From NCBI RefSeq assembly GCF_007995245.1, contig NZ_VCBA01000002.1, positions 62,001 to 126,000 of the forward strand: 64,000 bases of DNA, written 5' to 3'. Under the pieces are notes generated by a model. That model was given only the letters and a program-made list of their open reading frames with translations, was not told the DNA's origin and did not search any database. This stretch comes from Tateyamaria sp. syn59 (GTDB lineage: Bacteria > Pseudomonadota > Alphaproteobacteria > Rhodobacterales > Rhodobacteraceae). The position numbers and the translations under genes were made by a program. Each line of letters opens with the position of its first letter. The stretch's first letter is position 1. Positions 30,382 through 37,860 of the stretch are shown here, one piece after another.

Positions 30382-31298
30382 CGCTCTTCACCCCTTCACC
30401 CGACGTGGCGGCCGCGCTGCAAGACGGCACACCCGTGGTCGCGCTGGAAAGCACGATCATCACTCACGGCATGCCCTTTCCGCAGAACCTTGAAGTCGCA
30501 CGGCGGGTCGAGGGTGACATCCGCGCGGGCGGCGCCGTGCCAGCCACGATGGCGGTGATCGACGGGGTGCTGCACGCGGGCCTCACGGACCCGCAGCTTG
30601 AAAGTCTGGCGCAGTCCAAAAACGTGGCCAAGCTCAGCCGCGCCGACATGGCGGTGTGCATGTCGAGCGGCGGCACGGGGGCCACGACGGTGGCCGCCAC
30701 GATGATCGCCGCGCGCATTGCTGGTATTTCCGTTTTCGCCACCGGCGGCATCGGCGGCGTGCATAAGGGGGCGGAGCACAGCTTTGATATCTCCGCCGAC
30801 TTGCTGGAACTGGCGCAAACGCCCGTCACTGTGGTGGCCGCCGGGGCCAAGGCAATCCTCGACATCCCCAAGACACTAGAAGTGCTGGAAACGCAAGGCG
30901 TGCCGGTCATTGCCTATGGTCAGGACGACATGCCCGCCTTCTGGTCGCGCAGCGCCGGTATCCCTGCGCCGCTGCGCATGGACACTGCCGCAGACATTGC
31001 CGGGGCCCATGTCCAGCGCACGGCCATGGGCCTGCCTGGCGGACAACTGGTGGTAAATCCGATCCCGGAGGCAGACGAGATTGACCGCGCGTCCCTCGCC
31101 CCAATCATCGCGCAGGCCACTCAGGATGCCGACACGCACGGGATCAGCGGCAAGGGCGTGACGCCCTACCTTCTGCAACGCATCTTTGAGCTGACAAATG
31201 GACGCTCGCTGACTGCGAACATCGCCCTTGTGCGCAACAATGCCCGGCTCGCCGCGCAAATCGCCGCCGAATTGGGCACGCAAACACGCCATGCCTGA
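30378..31298 (+). CDS. psuG: Pseudouridine-5'-phosphate glycosidase
   Basis: 306 residues. It cleaves pseudouridine 5'-phosphate to uracil and ribose 5-phosphate. VALESTIITHGMPFPQN, KLSRADMAVCMSSGGTGATT and FATGGIGGVHKGAE are near-invariant in PsuG and carry the catalytic Glu, Lys and Mn-site residues. It is translationally coupled to psuK. Together they salvage pseudouridine from RNA turnover. Confidence 0.95.
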   Translation: MTLFTPSPDVAAALQDGTPVVALESTIITHGMPFPQNLEVARRVEGDIRAGGAVPATMAVIDGVLHAGLTDPQLESLAQSKNVAKLSRADMAVCMSSGGTGATTVAATMIAARIAGISVFATGGIGGVHKGAEHSFDISADLLELAQTPVTVVAAGAKAILDIPKTLEVLETQGVPVIAYGQDDMPAFWSRSAGIPAPLRMDTAADIAGAHVQRTAMGLPGGQLVVNPIPEADEIDRASLAPIIAQATQDADTHGISGKGVTPYLLQRIFELTNGRSLTANIALVRNNARLAAQIAAELGTQTRHA

Positions 31299-31370
31299 AC
31301 AAAGGGCACAAAGCATTGTAGTGCCGAAAGCGTTGCCTTACGTAACCTGTGAAGATGTGCCGGGACCACG

Positions 31371-32117
31371 ATGAATACCCCATTTGACCCAGAAACGCCC
31401 CGGCGCCCCGGATTGTTTTCCCGGCTGCGCGCTTCGTTTTTGACCGGTATTGTCGTGATCGCCCCCGTCGGGCTGACCGTATGGCTGATCTGGACGGTGA
31501 TCGGTTGGGTCGACGGCTTTGTCTGGCCGCTTGTCCCTTCGGCTTGGCAGCCCGATGCCCTGGTCAATTACTGGCTGAACCACCCGCGCTTTATCGACCA
31601 GAACGGAACGCGTGTCCCGAACCCCGACTGGATCAATGTGAACGTGCGCGGCGTGGGCGTGATCGTTTTCCTGCTGTTCACCGTATTCGTGGGCTGGATC
31701 GCGAAAGGATTCATCGGACGGTCGTTGATCCGCTGGGCGGAAAGCCTCGTAGAGCGGACGCCGGTTGTCCGGTCGATCTATTCCGGGATCAAGCAGATCT
31801 CGGAGACGATCTTTGCCCAATCCGAACGGTCTTTTGAGAAGGCGTGTCTGATCGAGTATCCACGCAAAGGGATCTGGGCCATCGGTTTTATCTCGACCAC
31901 GGCCAAGGGCGAGATCAGCGATCGGGCGGGCAGCACCGGGGCGTTGCTCAGCATATTTGTGCCCACGACCCCGAACCCGACATCGGGCTTCCTGCTGTTC
32001 TTTCCGGCGGAAGACGTCATGGAATTGGACATGACCGTCGAGGACGCGGCGAAACTGGTGATCTCCGCGGGACTTGTTTATCCCAACGGCAAGGATCCGA
32101 CGAAGCCGAAGTCGTGA
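31371..32117 (+). CDS. DUF502 family membrane protein
   Basis: 248 residues with two membrane helices, about 20-45 (FLTGIVVIAPVGLTVWLIW) and 93-117 (VGVIVFLLFTVFVGWIAKGF). SLVERTPVVRSIYSGIKQISET is the conserved cytoplasmic segment, and FVPTTPNPTSGFLLFFP and DVMELDMTVEDAAKLVISAG are the other DUF502 blocks. Function is unknown. It follows psuG by 72 bases, in the same direction, and is followed by two hairpins. Confidence 0.88.
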   Translation: MNTPFDPETPRRPGLFSRLRASFLTGIVVIAPVGLTVWLIWTVIGWVDGFVWPLVPSAWQPDALVNYWLNHPRFIDQNGTRVPNPDWINVNVRGVGVIVFLLFTVFVGWIAKGFIGRSLIRWAESLVERTPVVRSIYSGIKQISETIFAQSERSFEKACLIEYPRKGIWAIGFISTTAKGEISDRAGSTGALLSIFVPTTPNPTSGFLLFFPAEDVMELDMTVEDAAKLVISAGLVYPNGKDPTKPKS

Positions 32118-32123
32118 CACACC

Positions 32124-32168
32124 AAGATTTTGTACAAAAATCTTGCCAAAATCCGGTTCGGATTTTTG
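32124..32168. terminator. Two tandem hairpins between convergent genes
   Basis: The first is AAGATTTTGT/ACAAAAATCTT (32124-32144), near-palindromic with one unpaired A. The second is AAAATCCG-GTT-CGGATTTT (32148-32166), an 8-bp stem with T after it. They lie between the DUF502 stop and the convergent patatin stop, so they probably terminate in one or both directions. Confidence 0.6.
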
Positions 32169-32172
32169 GGCC

Positions 32173-33204
32173 CTAGCCGAACATCTCGCGCAAGTTGACG
32201 CTGTCGCAGATGCCGATCTGATCGAAATGTGTATCCAGGAACTGCCTGGCCGCCCGTGCGCCTGCGTCGCGCAGCCTGCCCATGACAAAGCCGTTTGGCA
32301 CGACTTTGGTTGCGACACTCAGATCGTTCATGAGCGCGTCATCGGCGATCATGTGCATATTGATCCGCCGCATCTGCCCTTCCTTGATCGTGCCCTCATC
32401 AATAAGGCGCTTCACAAACGAGATCGCCCGCATCTCGCGCAGCAGCGACGAGTTGAAACTGATCTCGTTGATCCGGTTCTGAATTTGTTGTGGCGTGCGC
32501 GGAAGGTGCTCGCGTTCGAGCGGGTTGACATTGATGACCACGATGTCATCCGGCAGCGACGCGTCAAAGAGCGGAAAGAGCGCTGGATTACCGGTATAGC
32601 CGCCGTCCCAAAACTCTTCCTCCTGTCCGGTCTCGTCATCATGGATCGCAACGGCCTGAAACAGCGTCGGCAGACAGGCGGACGCCATAATCACATCCGG
32701 TGTCACCTCTGCCTGTTTGAACACGCGCAGCTTGCCGTTGCGCACCCGTGTTGCGTTGATAAAGAGTTGCGGGCCGTCGTCACAGCACACCTTCTCCATG
32801 TTGAACTTTGACACGATGTCGGTGAGCGGATTGCGGTAGAACGGTCCGTAGCTATAGGGCGACACCATGCGCCCGACTGCGTCGCCAATGGCGTAAGGCA
32901 GCGAGTATTCCAGCGCTTGAGACACCTGGGCAGGTCCAAATGGCGCCATCCAAGTCGCCATGCGCATGTCCTGCACACCCGCAACCTGGTCCCACAACCA
33001 ATCCAGGTTGGCGCGCGCGTCCGGCTCACCGCCGAGCGCGAGGCCTGCCTTTATCGCCGCACCGTTCAGCGCGCCTGCAGATGTGCCGGACACGCCCGCA
33101 ATCTCGATCCGGTCATCGGCTAGCAACACGTCCAGCGCGCCCCAGGTGAAGGCACCGTGTGCGCCGCCTCCCTGCAGGGCCACGTTGATCTTTTTGCGCA
33201 TCAT
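32173..33204 (-). CDS. Patatin-like phospholipase
   Basis: 343 residues with the Ser-Asp dyad of patatin lipases. The oxyanion-hole motif is LQGGGAHGAF (10-19), the nucleophile is Ser42 in GVSGTSAG, and the Asp is Asp200 in WDGGYTGNP. The family releases fatty acids from lipids; some members act on polyhydroxyalkanoate granules. The next gene upstream in the same direction encodes 3-hydroxybutyrate dehydrogenase, 72 bases away, which fits a PHB- or lipid-linked role. No signal peptide. Confidence 0.9.
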   Translation of the reverse strand: MMRKKINVALQGGGAHGAFTWGALDVLLADDRIEIAGVSGTSAGALNGAAIKAGLALGGEPDARANLDWLWDQVAGVQDMRMATWMAPFGPAQVSQALEYSLPYAIGDAVGRMVSPYSYGPFYRNPLTDIVSKFNMEKVCCDDGPQLFINATRVRNGKLRVFKQAEVTPDVIMASACLPTLFQAVAIHDDETGQEEEFWDGGYTGNPALFPLFDASLPDDIVVINVNPLEREHLPRTPQQIQNRINEISFNSSLLREMRAISFVKRLIDEGTIKEGQMRRINMHMIADDALMNDLSVATKVVPNGFVMGRLRDAGARAARQFLDTHFDQIGICDSVNLREMFG

Positions 33205-33276
33205 AAGCTGACCTCAGGACTGAATGGAGGGTGCGGGAGCCTCCGGCGGCGGTTTATTTGGCGAAATGAAGGTGGA

Positions 33277-34062
33277 TCAGAGCGCGGTCCAGCCGCCGTC
33301 CACGCTGATTGTCGTACCAGTGATCTGGTCGGCGGCGGACGAACAAAGGAAGACCGCAGTTCCGCCCATCTGCTCGGTGGTTGCGAACTCCTTGGAGGGC
33401 TGGCGCTTGAGCATGACGTTCTTGATCACCTCCTCACGTCCCATGTCGTATTCCTTCATCGTGTCTGGGATCTGGCTTTCGACAAGCGGCGTCAGCACAT
33501 ATCCGGGACAGATAGCGTTGGCCGTGATCGGTTCTTCGGCCGTTTCCAGCGCCGTGGTCTTGGTCAGGCCGACGATGCCGTGTTTGGCCGCGATATAGGC
33601 GGACTTGTACGGTGACGCCGTCAGGCCATGGGCAGAAGAGACGTTGATGACCCGACCCCAGCCCGCGTCTCGCATCATCGGGAGCGCAGCAGCCGTGGTG
33701 TGAAAGGCGGAACTGAGATTGATCGCGATGATGGCGTCCCACTTCTCGACCGGGAACTCGGGGATGCCTGCGACGTGCTGGATGCCTGCGTTGTTGATCA
33801 GGATGTCACAGGCGCCCGCCTGTTCGACCAGCGCGCGGCATTCATCGCCCTTGGACATGTCCGCTTTGATATAGCGTGCGTTCGTGCCCGTCTCATCCGC
33901 GATCTCCTTGGCGATGGCGTGGTCTTCGTCGGTGTCGCTGAACGAGTTCAAAACGACGTCGGCCCCCGCGCGGGCAAGTTCCCACGCCATGCCCAGACCG
34001 ATGCCCGAGTTCGAGCCCGTAATGACGGCCGTCTTGCCGCCCAGAGAGATTTCAAAAGCCAT
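33277..34062 (-). CDS. bdhA: 3-hydroxybutyrate dehydrogenase
   Basis: 261 residues of the classical SDR family. The cofactor motif is TGSNSGIGLG (15-24), then NNAG (90-93) and the active-site VSSAHGLTASPYKSAYIAAK with Ser143, Tyr156 and Lys160. The conserved HGLTASPYKSAYVAAKHG and C-terminal GTTISVDGGWTA distinguish D-3-hydroxybutyrate dehydrogenases from other SDRs. It converts 3-hydroxybutyrate and acetoacetate in PHB and ketone turnover. I start at 34062, after AAGGACC. An inverted repeat and a leftward terminator lie upstream. Confidence 0.92.
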   Translation of the reverse strand: MAFEISLGGKTAVITGSNSGIGLGMAWELARAGADVVLNSFSDTDEDHAIAKEIADETGTNARYIKADMSKGDECRALVEQAGACDILINNAGIQHVAGIPEFPVEKWDAIIAINLSSAFHTTAAALPMMRDAGWGRVINVSSAHGLTASPYKSAYIAAKHGIVGLTKTTALETAEEPITANAICPGYVLTPLVESQIPDTMKEYDMGREEVIKNVMLKRQPSKEFATTEQMGGTAVFLCSSAADQITGTTISVDGGWTAL

Positions 34063-34123
34063 TGCGAAGGTCCTTTCGTCAGAGCTGTGCACATCCTGTC
34101 ATGCTGCACCTGCGAAAGGAATG

Positions 34124-34139
34124 GTTCTCACCGTAGAAC
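34124..34139. promoter_or_regulatory. Inverted repeat upstream of bdhA
   Basis: GTTCT-N6-AGAAC, 62 bases before the bdhA start. It does not have the direct-repeat spacing of the alphaproteobacterial LexA box. It could be an operator; the regulator is unknown. Confidence 0.3.
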
Positions 34140-34153
34140 GGTTGCGCGCGAGC

Positions 34154-34230
34154 CAAAAAAAACGCCAGCACGAAGCTGGCGTTAAGTTATTGAGGCAGGT
34201 TTCATACAGGCAAGAAACCTATCGAGCAGT
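34154..34230 (-). ncRNA. Candidate small RNA upstream of bdhA
   Basis: A leftward RNA of about 77 bases is suggested by three independent signs. There is a sigma70-like promoter (TTGGAC-N18-TATAAC) ending 7 bases before 34230. A stem AGGTTTC/GAAACCT with a 10-base loop occupies 34197-34220. A strong terminator follows at 34155-34183. No credible ORF fits. The single-stranded middle contains CCTGCCTCAATAA, which could pair with ribosome sites. Hfq is encoded in this window. I do not recognise a known sRNA family. Confidence 0.55.
34155..34183 (-). terminator. Leftward intrinsic terminator
   Basis: On the minus strand: AACGCCAGC-TTCGT-GCTGGCGTT, a 9-bp stem with a 5-base loop, then a run of T. 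No annotated gene ends here; the nearest upstream sequence on this strand is the candidate sRNA. Confidence 0.85.
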
Positions 34231-34236
34231 GACTTC

Positions 34237-34266
34237 GTTATACGCAAACCCGCCCGAAGAGTCCAA
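34237..34266 (-). promoter_or_regulatory. Promoter of the candidate small RNA
   Basis: Minus-strand TTGGAC (34261-34266) and TATAAC (34237-34242), separated by 18 bases. Confidence 0.5.
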
Positions 34267-34305
34267 GCTAAAAGTTTGATAATGCGTAAATGTCCGGGGG
34301 CCGCT

Positions 34306-34346
34306 ATTGTTAACAAAACAAGGGCAATCGAGGATTGTTTACAAAA
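34306..34346 (+). promoter_or_regulatory. Tandem near-palindromic repeats before the binding-protein gene
   Basis: ATTGTTAACAAAA (34306-34318) and ATTGTTTACAAAA (34334-34346) differ at one base and are 28 bases apart, so they sit on roughly similar helix faces. Each has a TTGT-N2-ACAA core. The second abuts the ATG. This looks like a repressor operator pair. Confidence 0.4.
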
Positions 34347-36196
34347 TGAGCAGGCATTTTTTCCAAAGAGCGCACATCCAAAAACACGCCATGTGGGCGA
34401 TTCTCGCGGGCCTTGTTGGCGTGTCCGCAATGGCACAAGCAGAGCCACGACATGGCATAGCTATGTATGGAGACCCTGCCCTGCCACCGGATTTTGTGGC
34501 CCTTCCGCACGCGAATCCCGACGCGCCCAAGGGTGGCACCATCACGCTTGCCAATACCGGCAGCTTCGATTCGCTCAATCCCTACATCCAGAAAGGCAAC
34601 GTGCCCTGGCAGTTGCGCTTCCTGACACATGAAAGCCTGATGGGTCGCAACCGCAATGAACCCTTCGCGCTTTACGGTCTGTTGGCCGAATCGATTGAGA
34701 CCGATCCCGACCGCACTTGGGTTGAATTCACCCTGCGCGAAGGTGCTACCTTTTCCGATGGCAGCCCGGTGACTGTCGAAGATGTGCTGTGGTCCTACGA
34801 GACCCTCGGCACGCAAGGACACGGGCGGTATCGCAGCCTGTGGTCGCAGATCGAAACGATGGAGCAGACCGGACCGCGCAGAATCCGCTTCACCTTCAAC
34901 TCAGAAAACCGCGAACTGGCCTTGCTGGCCGGGATGCGGCCCATCCTGCAAAAGGCGCAGTGGGAGGGGCGGGATTTCGCAAACGCGTCAATCAATGAGG
35001 TCCCGATCGGGTCCGGCCCCTATGTCGTCAGCGATTTCGAGGCTGCGCGGTCTGTCACTCTGACCCGCAACCCCGACTATTGGGGAAACGACCTGAGTTT
35101 TCGCCGCGGCACGTTCAATTTCGACGAGATCACCATCGACTTCTACGGCGACGGTGACGTGGTCGGCGAAGCATTCAAGGCAGGCGACGTATCTGCCGTA
35201 CGTGAATTCAACGCCGAGAACTGGACCAACGGGTACGACTTTCCGCGTGTGCAATCGGGCGACGTGATCAAAACCGAAGTGGAGCACCAAAAGCCGTCAG
35301 GCATCACCGGCTTTGTGATGAACACACGCCGCGCGCCTTTTGATGACTGGCGCGTGCGCGAGGCGCTGATCACCGCCTTCAACTTCGAATACATCAACGA
35401 CACGCTGACCGGCGGGGCGCAGCCGCGCATCACCTCATACTTCTCGAACTCGCCGCTGGCGATGGAACAAGGTGCTGCCAAGGGCCGCGTGGCCGAACTG
35501 CTGGCGCCGTTCAACGGCAGGCTGCTGCCAGGGGTGATGGAGGGCTACGCACTCCCCGAAAGCGACGGATCGCTGCGCAACCGCAAGGGCCTGCGCCGCG
35601 CCATCGGCCTTTTGGAAGAGGCCGGGTGGACCACCCAGGACGGCAAGATGCGCAATGCCGACGGACAGGCGATGACCTTTACCATCCTGCTGGATCAGCA
35701 ACGGACCGAAGACCGCGCCATCGCCGATCTTTACATTCAGGCGCTGGAACGTCTTGGCATTGACGTGAACATCGATCTGGTCGACGGCGCCCAGTTTACG
35801 GCGCGCGAAGATACATTTGACTTTGACATGACCTATCACCGCCGTGCGCTATCACTCAGCCCCGGCAACGAACAGTGGTTCTATTGGGGGTCTGCGGCGG
35901 CGGAACAGGAAGGCTCGGCCAACCTGATGGGGGCAGAAGACCCAGCAATTGACGCGATGATCACCGCAATGCTGACCGCCACGAGCCAAGAAGACAGCCT
36001 CGCGGCCACCCGCGCGCTCGACCGTTTGCTGACGGCCGGTCGCTATGTGGTGCCCTTCTGGCAATTCACGACGGGTCGCATCGCACATGTATCCGAGATG
36101 CAGCACCCGGATGTGATCCCGCTTTATGGTGATGGACCGGACTGGATGCCCCAGTTCTGGTGGTGGGACGCGAACGCGCAGCAAACGGACGGGTAA
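34346..36196 (+). CDS. YejA-like extracellular solute-binding protein
   Basis: 616 residues, family 5 periplasmic binding protein (SBP_bac_5). A signal peptide spans about residues 16-36, ending AILAGLVGVSAMAQA|EPRHG. HGIAMYGDPALPPDFVALPH and NPDAPKGGTITLANTGSFDSLNPYI resemble YejA, which binds peptides or microcin C-like compounds for YejBEF. No permease or ATPase gene is adjacent, which is unusual. The next gene, an aquaporin, starts 1 base after the stop. I start at ATG 34346; a TTG at 34307 in frame is less likely. Two operator-like repeats precede it. Confidence 0.87.
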   Translation: MSRHFFQRAHIQKHAMWAILAGLVGVSAMAQAEPRHGIAMYGDPALPPDFVALPHANPDAPKGGTITLANTGSFDSLNPYIQKGNVPWQLRFLTHESLMGRNRNEPFALYGLLAESIETDPDRTWVEFTLREGATFSDGSPVTVEDVLWSYETLGTQGHGRYRSLWSQIETMEQTGPRRIRFTFNSENRELALLAGMRPILQKAQWEGRDFANASINEVPIGSGPYVVSDFEAARSVTLTRNPDYWGNDLSFRRGTFNFDEITIDFYGDGDVVGEAFKAGDVSAVREFNAENWTNGYDFPRVQSGDVIKTEVEHQKPSGITGFVMNTRRAPFDDWRVREALITAFNFEYINDTLTGGAQPRITSYFSNSPLAMEQGAAKGRVAELLAPFNGRLLPGVMEGYALPESDGSLRNRKGLRRAIGLLEEAGWTTQDGKMRNADGQAMTFTILLDQQRTEDRAIADLYIQALERLGIDVNIDLVDGAQFTAREDTFDFDMTYHRRALSLSPGNEQWFYWGSAAAEQEGSANLMGAEDPAIDAMITAMLTATSQEDSLAATRALDRLLTAGRYVVPFWQFTTGRIAHVSEMQHPDVIPLYGDGPDWMPQFWWWDANAQQTDG

Positions 36197-36197
36197 G

Positions 36198-36854
36198 ATG
36201 ATCCAGAAACTCTGGGCCGAGGGGCTAGGCACTGCCTTGCTTCTTGTGGGCGTGGTCGGCTCGGGCATCATGGGCGAGGCACTGGCGGACGGGAACGTGG
36301 CCATCGCCTTGCTCGCAAACGCCATTGCGACGGGTTGCATGCTTTACGTGATCATCACGGTACTCGGACCCATTTCGGGCGCGCATTTCAATCCGGCGGT
36401 GACCCTCGCCTTTTTCGTTCGGCGCGAGATGTCTGCCCATCTGGCGCTGCTTTACGTCGTGGTGCAGGTCGCTGGCGGGATACTGGGCGTCTGGGCGACG
36501 CATGCCATGTTTGACCTGCCGATTCTGCAAGGGTCGACCACCATGCACCGCACCGGGATCGCGCAATGGTGGTCAGAGGCAATTGCAACCTATGGTTTGC
36601 TTTTTGTCATTTTCGGTGGGTTGCGCAGCCGTCCGGAGGCGGTACCTACGCTGGTTGCACTATACATAACAGGTGCCTACTGGTTCACGGCGTCGACCAG
36701 TTTCGCGAACCCTGCCGTGACGATAGCACGTGGATTTTCTGACACGTTTGCAGGTATTTACCCTGGTCACGCACCCGCGTTCATCGCGTTTCAGCTGGCG
36801 GCTGTGGTTGTCGCACATGCGACCTTACGTCGGCTGTTTGCGGTCAAAGGTTGA
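36198..36854 (+). CDS. Aquaporin/MIP channel, AqpS-like
   Basis: 218 residues with six membrane helices and two half-helices. The pore motifs are HFNPAVT (NPA 65-67) and FANPAVTIAR (NPA 171-173, selectivity Arg178). FANPAVTIARGFSDTFAGI closely resembles AqpS-type channels, some of which pass arsenite or methylarsenicals. No ars genes are near. The ATG lies 1 base after the binding-protein stop, so translation is probably coupled. Water, glycerol-like solutes or metalloids are possible substrates. Confidence 0.88.
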   Translation: MIQKLWAEGLGTALLLVGVVGSGIMGEALADGNVAIALLANAIATGCMLYVIITVLGPISGAHFNPAVTLAFFVRREMSAHLALLYVVVQVAGGILGVWATHAMFDLPILQGSTTMHRTGIAQWWSEAIATYGLLFVIFGGLRSRPEAVPTLVALYITGAYWFTASTSFANPAVTIARGFSDTFAGIYPGHAPAFIAFQLAAVVVAHATLRRLFAVKG

Positions 36855-36968
36855 TCTGTCAAGAAAATGCAATATTGTTTGCCGCGTGGTGGATGTCTGA
36901 CCCGCTGTGGGAGGCGGAAGCGGACATGCGTTCAGCACATCGGACAAGCCGCAACCTCGGGGGTACGC

Positions 36969-37187
36969 ATGAACTGGAATGACCTGACCCGCAACTGGGC
37001 GGAAAACTACCGTGCGCTTCGACAAGAATTCCCACAACTCGAACCCAGCGCGATGCCGTTTCTCAAGGCAGATCAGGACCGGTTCGAAAGCTATTTGGCA
37101 GCCACGCACGACATGTCTCTGAAAGAGGCCCAGGACGCCTTTGACGCCTTTCTGTCGCGCCACGCCAAGGAGCTGCGCACCGCCTGA
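36969..37187 (+). CDS. Small hypothetical protein
   Basis: 72 residues from ATG 36969. It is acidic and predicted mostly helical, with no membrane segment. The MNWNDLTRNWAENY beginning recalls CsbD-like stress proteins (MNWD..W..), but the rest does not match well. A longer frame from 36867 lacks conserved features. It ends 5 bases before the convergent XRE regulator stop. Confidence 0.6.
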   Translation: MNWNDLTRNWAENYRALRQEFPQLEPSAMPFLKADQDRFESYLAATHDMSLKEAQDAFDAFLSRHAKELRTA

Positions 37188-37192
37188 CACCC

Positions 37193-37816
37193 TCAGGCGA
37201 GGGACGTGACCCACAGGATCAGCGCGTCCTCATCCGTGACGGAAACGACATTGTGCCCCATCGTGGCATCATAATAGGCGCTGTCACCACGCCGCATGTC
37301 GACGGGTTCGTAAAACTCGGTATAGAGGCGAATACCCCCGGTCAGCACATACAGGAACTCTTCGCCGTCGTGCCGTACCCAGCCGTCAAATTCGTCCATA
37401 GACCGCGCACGCACTCGGGCGCGGTAGGGCAGCATCTGTTTCTTGGTCAGCGTCTCTGCCAGCAACTCGTGTTCGTATGTAACAGTGGCCTGCGCGTTGC
37501 CCTGCCCGGACTGCGTCACGACCATGCGCCCGTTGATCTGCCCCTTTTCCGGCGGCGTGAACAGCTGCGGAACGCTGATCTCAAGCCCCACGGCCAGCTT
37601 CTTGAGCGCCTCATAGGTCGGCGACATCTGCCCGTTTTCGATCTTCGACAGGGTCGAGCGGGCAAGACCCGCCTGGCTGGCCGCCTGTTCCAGGGTCCAG
37701 TCGCGCGCCTTGCGCAATTCGCGCACGCGCGCGCCCAGATCAAGCGGTTCCGCGGTCTCATCCCGGCCCGTAGAGCGGGCGATCTGGATCAGTGTTTTGG
37801 GGTCTTTGCCTTGCAT
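37193..37816 (-). CDS. XRE-cupin transcriptional regulator
   Basis: 207 residues. Residues ~25-80 form an HTH_XRE domain (GARVRELRKARDWTLEQAAS, then ARSTLSKIENGQMSPTYEAL). Residues ~125-205 form a cupin (HDGEEFLYVLTGGIRLYTEF, then RRGDSAYYDATMGHNVVSV). The family often controls amino-acid or carbon catabolism with the cupin sensing a ligand. I start at ATG 37816, after GAGG. Its start is only 44 bases from the divergent CoA-ligase start, so it probably regulates both itself and that operon. Confidence 0.9.
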   Translation of the reverse strand: MQGKDPKTLIQIARSTGRDETAEPLDLGARVRELRKARDWTLEQAASQAGLARSTLSKIENGQMSPTYEALKKLAVGLEISVPQLFTPPEKGQINGRMVVTQSGQGNAQATVTYEHELLAETLTKKQMLPYRARVRARSMDEFDGWVRHDGEEFLYVLTGGIRLYTEFYEPVDMRRGDSAYYDATMGHNVVSVTDEDALILWVTSLA

Positions 37817-37839
37817 GACGACCTCTATAGGACGCGTGG

Positions 37840-37853
37840 TGCAACCATGCAAC
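37840..37853. promoter_or_regulatory. Possible XRE operator
   Basis: A direct repeat TGCAAC at 37840 and 37848 in the 44-base divergent gap between the regulator and the CoA ligase. The short gap forces shared control sequences. Weak evidence on its own. Confidence 0.3.
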
Positions 37854-37860
37854 GCCGCCC

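Noticed and set aside
34124-34139. LexA box before bdhA
   Set aside because: Alphaproteobacterial LexA sites are direct repeats GTTC-N7-GTTC; this is an inverted repeat with different spacing. Kept only as an unnamed inverted repeat.
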